Assembly (NCBI GenBank): GCA_031289815.1 | Contig: JAITOS010000106.1 | Location: 1 to 11,978, forward strand | Source of the DNA: Peptococcaceae bacterium | Lineage (GTDB): Bacteria > Bacillota > Desulfitobacteriia > Desulfitobacteriales > Desulfitobacteriaceae | Direction: 5' to 3' | DNA: 11,978 nt | Part shown: in pieces, positions 6,901 to 11,978 of the stretch | How positions within the stretch are numbered: the first letter of the stretch is position 1 | Layout: each line of letters opens with the position of its first letter | The notes under the pieces: generated by a model | What the model was told of the DNA's origin: nothing | What the model saw: only the letters and a program-made list of their open reading frames with translations | The model's database searches: none | Position numbers and translations under genes: made by a program

Positions 6901-7767
6901 TCATGCATAACCGGGAACCGCCGCCGCCTGCCAGACCCGCCAGCCTCGCCGACGCATATCCTCCGTCATCAATGCCGCCGCCGCCCCGGAGGAAGCGATC
7001 CCAAAAACAGCGGAACCGCTGCCGGACATCAAAGCTCCCAGACACCCCGCCGCCATGAGCTCTTGCTTGACGGCGGCGATTTCCGGAACCAGGATCAGCG
7101 ACGACGCTTCCAGATCATTGGCAAGCAGTCCGGCGATTTGTTCCCTGTCACCGGCGCGCAACGCCTGCTGCCAGGCCGGACGATCCAGGGGATGGGCGTC
7201 CCGCTGTAAGGTATCCCAAAGGCGGTACGAGGCTCCCGTGTTCACCCCCCGCGCCGGTTGAACGATCACCAGATCCAGCCCGGACAAGGTCGGCAATTCC
7301 TCATATATCTCCCCCAGACCGCGTATCCAAGCCGTCCCCCCCCGAAGAAAATAGGCGACGTCGGCACCCAAGGCGACGCTCATCCCGATCAGGCTACTCT
7401 CGGCAAAAGGCTTTCCATAGAGCTGATTCAGTCCGCGCAACACCGCCGCCGCGTCACTGCTGCCGCCGGCTAAACCGGCTTCGGCGGGAATTCTCTTGCT
7501 GATCCTGATGGCGACGCCATCATCCGCACGGTTCAAACGCTCAGTAAAGATCGCAGCCGCCTGATAGGCCAGATTTCCCGGACCGCTCCATTCGCCGCAG
7601 TCGCAGATAATTCCCCGTCCTTCCAGGCAAATCTCCACCGTATCATGCAAAGAAATCGTCTGCATCACGCTTTCCAATTCATGATAGCCGTCAGTCCGCC
7701 GTTTGACAACCGCCAAGGCGAGATTAATCTTCGCATACGCTCGCAGGGTCTGTTTTTTCGCTGTCAT
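6901..7767 (-). CDS. ispE: 4-diphosphocytidyl-2-C-methyl-D-erythritol kinase IspE
   Basis: GHMP-family kinase that phosphorylates CDP-methylerythritol in the non-mevalonate isoprenoid pathway. The product is 288 residues, a normal length. All three GHMP motifs are present: AYAKINLAL (10-18) with Lys13; the ATP-binding PAEAGLAGGSSDAAA (94-108); and the C-terminal MSGSGSAVFG (247-256). GADVAYF carries the catalytic Asp136. ATG 7767 is preceded by AGGAAGG. It is the first gene of the minus-strand cluster, divergent from the BlaI-type repressor gene across 214 bases, and is probably co-transcribed with the GntR regulator. Confidence 0.96.
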   Translation of the reverse strand: MTAKKQTLRAYAKINLALAVVKRRTDGYHELESVMQTISLHDTVEICLEGRGIICDCGEWSGPGNLAYQAAAIFTERLNRADDGVAIRISKRIPAEAGLAGGSSDAAAVLRGLNQLYGKPFAESSLIGMSVALGADVAYFLRGGTAWIRGLGEIYEELPTLSGLDLVIVQPARGVNTGASYRLWDTLQRDAHPLDRPAWQQALRAGDREQIAGLLANDLEASSLILVPEIAAVKQELMAAGCLGALMSGSGSAVFGIASSGAAAALMTEDMRRRGWRVWQAAAVPGYA

Positions 7768-7804
7768 AGCCTTCCTATTCTCCGGTTCCTCGCGGTAAAT
7801 AATC

Positions 7805-7831
7805 GCTCTTTATTATACCGCAAGAAAGAGC
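7805..7831 (-). promoter_or_regulatory. ispE: ispE promoter -10 enclosed by a 7-bp inverted repeat (candidate operator)
   Basis: A perfect TATAAT on the minus strand (7817-7812) lies 45 bases before the ispE start. No good -35 stands 16-18 bases upstream (TACAAA is the best). GCTCTTT (7805-7811) and AAAGAGC (7825-7831) form an exact inverted repeat with a 13-base spacer that covers the -10. The repeat lies mostly upstream of the predicted start, so it is more likely a protein-binding site than an RNA hairpin. The bound factor is unknown. Confidence 0.45.
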
Positions 7832-7845
7832 ATATTTGTAGGGCG

Positions 7846-7869
7846 CGGCATTTTTTCGCCGATTTTTTT
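7846..7869 (+). terminator. Orphan terminator-like hairpin in the ispE/blaI intergenic region
   Basis: CGGC (7846-7849) and GCCG (7858-7861) enclose an 8-base loop, and a run of seven T follows at 7863-7869. It reads as a plus-strand terminator, but no plus-strand gene lies just upstream. The stem is short (4 bp). It may insulate the repressor gene from upstream transcription or be a remnant. Confidence 0.3.
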
Positions 7870-7912
7870 ATTCTCCTTCTTTATTCCCGGTAAATATTTT
7901 TCATTTTCCCCG

Positions 7913-7941
7913 TTGACAATAAGGTCTATTTCAAGTAAACT
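7913..7941 (+). promoter_or_regulatory. Promoter of the BlaI-type repressor / M56 operon
   Basis: A perfect -35 TTGACA (7913-7918), a 17-base spacer, and -10 TAAACT (7936-7941, 4 of 6). Transcription would start near 7948, giving a leader of about 34 bases before the ATG at 7982. Confidence 0.65.
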
Positions 7942-7955
7942 CATGTCAGGTTTAC
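7935..7955 (+). promoter_or_regulatory. Candidate operator of the BlaI-type repressor
   Basis: GTAAAC (7935-7940) and GTTTAC (7950-7955) are exact inverted half-sites separated by 9 bases. They cover the -10 and the likely start point, where a repressor would block polymerase. BlaI/MecI dimers bind short dyads with TACA/TGTA-like cores; this dyad has TTTAC/GTAAA arms, so it is similar but not identical. Autoregulation is inferred. Confidence 0.45.
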
Positions 7956-7981
7956 AAAAAGTAGTATAGCAGGAGGCAAGC

Positions 7982-8350
7982 ATGATGGGAAACTACAAAC
8001 TGGCGGACACGGAAGAGAAATTCGCCGACTTGATTTGGGACAACGCGCCGATCAACTCCGGCGAACTGGTCCGGCTGTCGGAGGACGTGATGAAGTGGAA
8101 GAAGTCTACGACCTACACCGTTTTGAAACGCTTGTGCGACAAGGGCCTTTTCCAAAACGAGGAGGCGATGGTTTCCGCGGTGCTGACCCGCGACGAATTT
8201 TTCGCGCGCCAGAGCCGCCGTTATGTCGAGGACGCTTTCGGAGGTTCCCTGCCGAAATTCATCACCTCCTTCATCGGCGGGAAAAAGCTGTCCGGCAAAC
8301 AGGCGGAGGAACTCGTGCGCCTGATTAACGAACACAAGGAGGGACGTTAA
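7982..8350 (+). CDS. BlaI/MecI/CopY-family transcriptional repressor
   Basis: A 122-residue winged-helix repressor of the penicillinase-repressor family. The DNA-binding part (about 6-72) has the family layout: LADTEEKFADLIWDNAPINSGEL, then KKSTTYTVLKRLCDKGLF as the recognition helix, then the wing ending VLTRDEF. The C-terminal helices (YVEDAFGGSLPKFITSF onward) form the dimerisation part. In BlaI and MecI, induction depends on cleavage in this part, triggered by the partner M56 protease; the usual Asn-Phe cleavage pair is not seen here. AGGAGG lies five bases before ATG 7982; a second ATG directly follows and is also possible. The stop is directly followed by the ATG of the M56 gene, the standard two-gene arrangement. 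Confidence 0.93.
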   Translation: MMGNYKLADTEEKFADLIWDNAPINSGELVRLSEDVMKWKKSTTYTVLKRLCDKGLFQNEEAMVSAVLTRDEFFARQSRRYVEDAFGGSLPKFITSFIGGKKLSGKQAEELVRLINEHKEGR

Positions 8351-10804
8351 ATGGAGAAGCTGTTTCTTATCGTTTTGAACATGAGCCTGACGGCGAGCTT
8401 CGTCATTGCCGCGATCATGCTGGCGCGGCTGCCGCTCAAAAAAGCGCCGAAGCTCATCTCCTACGCGCTGTGGGCGGTGGCGGGCTTCCGGCTGGTGTTC
8501 CCGTTTACACTCACGGGCATATTCAGCCTGCTCCCGTTTAACGCCGCGCCGATTCCCCCGGACATCGCTATGCAAGCGATTCCCCGCCTTAACAGCGGCA
8601 TCAGCGTGGTGGACAACACCCTGAGCGCGTCCCTGCCCGCCGCCATGTCGGGCGCCAGTGTAAACCCGTTGCAGATTTGGCTTTTTATCGGCGCGCACCT
8701 CTGGCTGTTCGGCGTGGCGGTCATGCTGCTGTACAGCGTGGTGTCCATCATTTTGCTGAAACGCAGACTGCGCGGCGCGGCGCTTAGCGAAGATAATTTC
8801 TATGAAGCCGAGAATCTGAAAACGCCGTTCGTCATCGGGCTTTTCCGTCCAAAAATCTACCTCCCGGCGGGACTCTCGGACGATGAACGCCGTTATATCC
8901 TCCTGCACGAACGGACGCACATCCGGCGGCGCGACCACGCGGTCAAAATGTTCGCCTACCTCGTGCTGTGTGTCCACTGGTTTAATCCGTTCGCCTGGGC
9001 GGCGTTCTGGCTGCTGGGCGCGGATATGGAGATGTCCTGCGACGAGCGCGTGATGAAAGAGCTGGGCGGCGATATCAAAACCGCCTATTCCCTGTCGCTG
9101 GTGCGCGTGGCGGCGGGACGAAAAATTCTGAACGGCAGCCCGCTGGCCTTCGGCGAGGGCGGCATGAAGGAGCGGGTGAAGAACGTGCTGAATTTCAAGA
9201 AAAAGTCGCGCCTCCTGATCATCGCCGCCGTCGCGCTGGCGGTGGTTTTGAGCATGGGCTTCGCGGTGAACCGGGCGCATAATCGCGGGCAAATCATCGA
9301 TTTTTCAGCGGACGAAATTCAGAGCGTTGAATTCATCAACATCCCTGTACCCCGCGCCGCCGAAAAAAAGACTGTGACCGAAGCCAACGATATCCAAAAA
9401 ATCATGGATTCCCTGGCCGGCCTGAAATTGGGCGCGCCGTCGTTATTAAGCTCCATCACAGGCGGCAGCTTGCGTTTTGTATTCCATAAGACCGATGGCA
9501 GCCAAGTGAGTGTCCTTTATAATGGCGAAATCGTTAGCATTTCTGACGGACGCGGCTATACCGTTGACGGGCGCGGCGAACTGAACGATTTGTGGGAGGC
9601 AATGCATTATACCGTCTCCACGGTGCAGGAATATGAACTGAACGATGGGAACGATCAAGCGCCGCTTTTAGGCTTGACCTACACGGTCGGCGCGGGGAGC
9701 ACTCAGGAAACCTCCTATGGCGGTATGGCTCTGGCGGGAACCACGCGCTGGAGTTATGAAAACAACGACGGAACCACGATCAGCTTTGATGCGGACGCTC
9801 TGCAACCTCTGGATCGCAATGACTATGGCGGCTCGGTTTTTGCCCTGGCGGATGAAGCCGGGATCGTGAGCTTCTATTTTACGCTGTTGCCCGAAACCTA
9901 CACGGTCAGGCGCTGGAACGACCGTTTTATGGGCGACGCGTCGTCCTACGAAAAGAATTACGAGATCGTTGCCAGCAGCGGCTATACGATCCCGATCGCG
10001 GCGAATGACGGGAACGGCTATGTGTATGAAGTTCACGCCCAATGGCCGCAAGGGGATGTGTATTATGCTTTCCGCGTCACAGCCACACCAACACCCGCAA
10101 CGAATCCGGCCAATGAAGAAGCGGCGGAACCCTCCGCCATTGTCGTCAGCGAATTGACCGCCGCCGGTTATCAGGTCATTGACGTTCACGAATACAGCGA
10201 GCGTTTCCTGGAGCATTCCGTCAGCACCACCCCGGCGGGCAGGACGGAGGGCGATTTCGAGGTCGTAACCGTTTACGCCCGCTACACGGATCGCAATAAC
10301 CCGGATCGAATCATGGATGGCGTTAGCCGGGAGTATGTCATGAACTACACCTTCCGGCGTGACGCGAACGCCGAGAACGCGCGCTGGACGCATAGTGACC
10401 CCGCGCCCTGGACGGACCCGGCGGGGCAGTTGGCAATACCGGCCCCCGCGACCGCCGGTATCGCCTTGCGGGTGAAAGAGAATTCGGTTTCAGCTTCCGG
10501 CTTGACCCTGGTGCTGGAAAACGGGCTGGATAAGCAAGTGACTTATGGCGACGACTATAAGGTTGCAAGACTCACCGGCGGCCGCTGGGCGGATTGCGAC
10601 TACCTTTTGGAGAGTTGGGGGTTTAATTCCATAGGATACGCTTTGCCCGCCGGGGAATCACGAGAACAGACCATTGACTGGACGTGGATTTACGGGCGGT
10701 TGGAGACGGGGCATTACCGGATCACGAAATCTATCGTGCTCTCTACCGCTTATGACGCGGCAGGCTTGGTTCTAACGGACTATGCGGTGGAGTTTGATAT
10801 TTAG
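8351..10804 (+). CDS. BlaR1-like M56 membrane metallopeptidase with a large non-penicillin-binding C-terminal region
   Basis: An 817-residue integral membrane sensor-protease. Hydrophobic segments lie at about 6-25, 36-62, 107-137, 200-223 and 288-307. The zinc site HERTH (186-190) and the conserved EMSCDE (227-232) place the M56 peptidase in the cytoplasmic part, as in BlaR1 and MecR1. After the last membrane segment, about 510 residues are predicted outside the cell. They show none of the penicillin-binding motifs (no SxxK/KTG set) seen in BlaR1. The last 110 residues or so (IALRVKENSVSASGLTLVLEN, then TIDWTWIYGRLETGHYRI) resemble the bacterial Ig-like domain often found at the end of Firmicute lipoproteins. 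A Thr/Pro/Ala linker lies at about 577-595. AAGGAGGG is seven bases before the ATG. It probably controls the upstream repressor by proteolysis; the signal is unknown. Confidence 0.9.
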   Translation: MEKLFLIVLNMSLTASFVIAAIMLARLPLKKAPKLISYALWAVAGFRLVFPFTLTGIFSLLPFNAAPIPPDIAMQAIPRLNSGISVVDNTLSASLPAAMSGASVNPLQIWLFIGAHLWLFGVAVMLLYSVVSIILLKRRLRGAALSEDNFYEAENLKTPFVIGLFRPKIYLPAGLSDDERRYILLHERTHIRRRDHAVKMFAYLVLCVHWFNPFAWAAFWLLGADMEMSCDERVMKELGGDIKTAYSLSLVRVAAGRKILNGSPLAFGEGGMKERVKNVLNFKKKSRLLIIAAVALAVVLSMGFAVNRAHNRGQIIDFSADEIQSVEFINIPVPRAAEKKTVTEANDIQKIMDSLAGLKLGAPSLLSSITGGSLRFVFHKTDGSQVSVLYNGEIVSISDGRGYTVDGRGELNDLWEAMHYTVSTVQEYELNDGNDQAPLLGLTYTVGAGSTQETSYGGMALAGTTRWSYENNDGTTISFDADALQPLDRNDYGGSVFALADEAGIVSFYFTLLPETYTVRRWNDRFMGDASSYEKNYEIVASSGYTIPIAANDGNGYVYEVHAQWPQGDVYYAFRVTATPTPATNPANEEAAEPSAIVVSELTAAGYQVIDVHEYSERFLEHSVSTTPAGRTEGDFEVVTVYARYTDRNNPDRIMDGVSREYVMNYTFRRDANAENARWTHSDPAPWTDPAGQLAIPAPATAGIALRVKENSVSASGLTLVLENGLDKQVTYGDDYKVARLTGGRWADCDYLLESWGFNSIGYALPAGESREQTIDWTWIYGRLETGHYRITKSIVLSTAYDAAGLVLTDYAVEFDI

Positions 10805-10852
10805 CGCAAGCGTCCCAATCCACCGTTACTGCCATCCTGAACAGCGGCAAAA

Positions 10853-10904
10853 ACAAGCCGAGCGGGAGGCTCCCTTGCATGGGGGAGACTCCCGCTCGGC
10901 TTGT
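10853..10904 (-). terminator. Strong intrinsic terminator of the Fic operon
   Basis: A perfect 16-bp inverted repeat (10853-10868 with 10889-10904, arms starting ACAAGCCGAGCG) plus an inner CTCCC/GGGAG stem. On the minus strand the right arm continues directly into TTTTT, a classic Rho-independent terminator 23 bases after the Fic stop. On the plus strand the hairpin is followed by GCCTATAG without a T-run, so for the M56 gene it would at most slow polymerase. Confidence 0.85.
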
Positions 10905-10926
10905 GCCTATAGTCAATCCGGCTGCT

Positions 10927-11568
10927 TCAATGGTTTTCCTCTGCCATCTTTCTATACAGACTATCCTTTACAATCCTTATCAAATATTCAGGTTTTGATT
11001 TATCACCCAGATCGGTAAAATATGCCGACGCCGCAACAAATGAAGTGCGAACATAAGCACTATGTTTTTCAAAGAGCGTTCTATCTAAGACAAAGCCCCG
11101 GCTTTCCGCAAACTGGCAGCAGAATGTCACTACTGTCCTTGTGTTCCCTTCACGAAAGCTGTGCACCTTCCATAACTCCGCCATGCACCCAGAAAACTTC
11201 TCCGCCTTTTCATCAAGCGTAAGTTTTCCCCAGGCAATAGATTTCATCCTGTTTAAGGCGGTGTTTGCCATTCTTTTTACTTCAAAAAATTCTGCATACT
11301 CAATGGAAAGTCCGCCTAATGCCGGCTCGGATTTTTCAATATTGATGATTCTCGGTTGTCCCGCCCATTCGTATATGTCTTGGAAAATCCATCTATGAAG
11401 TTCGCAAAAATGTTCAAAATCATACTCCCCCGGCAATGGGTTTTCAACGATTTGCTTCAATCGCAAACTGGTATATTCAGCTTCCATTTCTGCTAAGTCT
11501 TTTTCGTCCTTTATATTATGCTTGTTTATTAAAATTTCTGTATGAGGGTACAAATAGGGGTCGCGCAT
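10927..11568 (-). CDS. Fic/DOC-family toxin (AMPylase-type)
   Basis: A 213-residue protein. Fic enzymes transfer AMP or another nucleotide moiety to target proteins; VbhT-type toxins AMPylate DNA gyrase and topoisomerase IV. Seen: the flap region LHRWIFQDIYEWAGQPR (57-73) and the active-site loop HSFREGNTR (136-144) with catalytic His136, the acidic Glu140 for Mg, and Arg144 for ATP phosphates. Thr143 stands where Gly or Lys is usual in HPFx(D/E)GN(G/K)R, and Ser137 replaces Pro; all core catalytic residues are present. No inhibitory helix is evident within the protein, in keeping with a separate antitoxin gene. Its ATG overlaps the antitoxin stop by one base (TAATG), so the two are coupled. 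The region is clearly more AT-rich than the M56 gene, which suggests separate acquisition. Confidence 0.93.
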   Translation of the reverse strand: MRDPYLYPHTEILINKHNIKDEKDLAEMEAEYTSLRLKQIVENPLPGEYDFEHFCELHRWIFQDIYEWAGQPRIINIEKSEPALGGLSIEYAEFFEVKRMANTALNRMKSIAWGKLTLDEKAEKFSGCMAELWKVHSFREGNTRTVVTFCCQFAESRGFVLDRTLFEKHSAYVRTSFVAASAYFTDLGDKSKPEYLIRIVKDSLYRKMAEENH

Positions 11569-11741
11569 TACTGCTTTGCCCCTTTCATTTTATACTTTTT
11601 ATCCAGATGGTTTTTAATGTCCTGGTCGGTAATTTCTCCTTTCTTTTCTTTTTCCACCAGCTCTAAAAATTCCTCAGAAGGTTCTAATCCATCCACCTTT
11701 ATAATCCCCAGGGCATAATCCCAAGCTTTTGCTTTATCCAT
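11568..11741 (-). CDS. VbhA-type antitoxin of the Fic toxin
   Basis: A 57-residue gene directly upstream of the toxin. VbhA antitoxins bind Fic with a helix carrying (S/T)xxxE(G/N), whose Glu blocks ATP binding through the Fic arginine. The protein reads MDKAKAWDYALGIIK, then VDGLEPSEEFLELVEKE, then KGEITDQDIKNHLDKKY. Against Bartonella VbhA (from memory: an ALxSxxxEGLEP core followed by a GEL segment) the ALGIIKVDGLEP segment aligns well. However, Ile replaces the inhibitory Ser and Asp replaces the Glu. The order (antitoxin first, one-base overlap) is that of Vbh-type pairs. The start at 11741 has GAGGGG eight bases upstream; an in-frame ATG two codons earlier (11747) is possible but lies only two bases from GAGGGG. 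Confidence 0.85.
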   Translation of the reverse strand: MDKAKAWDYALGIIKVDGLEPSEEFLELVEKEKKGEITDQDIKNHLDKKYKMKGAKQ

Positions 11742-11767
11742 AATCATACCCCTCGTATAATATGATT
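11742..11767 (-). repeat. Inverted repeat around the antitoxin ribosome-binding site and -10-like sequence
   Basis: AATCATA (11742-11748) and TATGATT (11761-11767) are exact inverted copies with a 12-base spacer. On the minus strand the spacer holds TTATA and GAGGGG, the probable ribosome-binding site of the antitoxin. It could be an operator for autoregulation or, if transcribed, a weak hairpin presenting the ribosome-binding site in its loop. Confidence 0.35.
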
Positions 11768-11978
11768 TGCAGGAATAAAACCGGCGTTCCTGCTTAGTCG
11801 CCGCAAGCCAATCGGCTTGGTGATACCCATGATATAATTGGCTTGTGTCAATCAGGTAAAAGTTCTTACACTCCTTGTTGAACCGAAAGGTTGCTTCATG
11901 GAAAGTCTGTTCCCCTGAACCGGAAGTTAGCTTCAGACCGACGGCTGTTTGCCGGACGTGAGACCGCCCTTTTAGCAG
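11768..11978. other. Gene-free right edge with several short hairpins; possible structured RNA or mobile-element end
   Basis: I see no convincing gene. On the plus strand there is CAAGCC-AATC-GGCTTG (about 11804-11819), a perfect TATAAT at 11833-11838 without a matching -35, a GNRA-capped AACC-GAAA-GGTT hairpin (about 11881-11892), GTCTG/CAGAC enclosing GTTC-CCCT-GAAC and GAAG-TTAG-CTTC (about 11905-11939), and CGGC-TGTTT-GCCG (about 11942-11954). This stacking after a promoter-like site recalls non-coding ends of elements such as IS110 (bridge RNA) or other structured RNAs, but I cannot assign a class. Base composition differs from the AT-rich Fic operon. Confidence 0.3.

Noticed and set aside
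7952..9292. A long open frame on the minus strand opposite the repressor and M56 genes
   Set aside because: It is low-complexity (His/Gln/Arg-rich), has no recognisable domain, and mirrors the GC-rich codon pattern of the real plus-strand genes with clear motifs.
9668..10393. A 241-codon minus-strand frame opposite the M56 sensor region
   Set aside because: It lies wholly within the continuous M56 reading frame and shows no family features; a shadow of GC-rich coding sequence.
11768..11978. A CRISPR array or tRNA gene at the right edge
   Set aside because: No repeated units with spacers and no cloverleaf or CCA-type arrangement are visible; the hairpins are all different from one another.

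Overview
The window looks like the chromosome of an endospore-forming Firmicute (Clostridia or Negativicutes more likely than Bacilli; the genus cannot be told from here). The evidence is a conserved sporulation-associated housekeeping cluster on the minus strand. Read in transcription order it runs ispE, a GntR/FCD regulator, spoVG, glmU, prs, then (interrupted by one plus-strand gene) pth, a Fin-like anti-sigma-F protein, and mfd. Bacillus subtilis has ispE-purR-ridA-spoVG-glmU-prs-ctc-pth-fin-mfd. The backbone is therefore the same, with two substitutions: a GntR regulator stands where purR/ridA sit, and an inverted double PRC-barrel gene stands where ctc sits.

Layout. 1-1541: N-terminal half of mfd, running off the left edge. 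1605-1808: small two-CxxC protein that I identify as Fin, with a candidate forespore promoter. 1873-2433: pth. 2517-3272 (plus): PRC-barrel protein, convergent with prs and separated from it by only 3 bases. 3276-4220 and 4217-5596: prs and glmU, overlapping in ATGA. 5781-6035: spoVG behind a near-consensus sigma-H promoter. 6161-6844: GntR/FCD regulator. 6901-7767: ispE with a perfect -10 flanked by a 7-bp inverted repeat.

The right third is accessory. 7982-10804 (plus) is a two-gene BlaI/MecI-type repressor and M56 membrane metallopeptidase module. Its peptidase carries a roughly 510-residue extracellular C-terminus that does not look like a penicillin-binding domain and ends in an Ig-like domain. 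An inverted repeat over its promoter is a plausible operator. 10927-11741 (minus) is a more AT-rich VbhA-type antitoxin / Fic toxin pair, closed by a strong hairpin terminator. The last roughly 200 bases have no convincing gene but hold several short hairpins and a perfect -10, possibly the end of a mobile element or a structured RNA.

How they fit together: the backbone couples cell-wall precursor supply (glmU), nucleotide precursor supply (prs), isoprenoid synthesis (ispE), translation (pth), transcription-coupled repair (mfd) and sporulation control (spoVG, fin). The accessory part adds one envelope-signal sensor circuit and one AMPylation-type toxin-antitoxin system.
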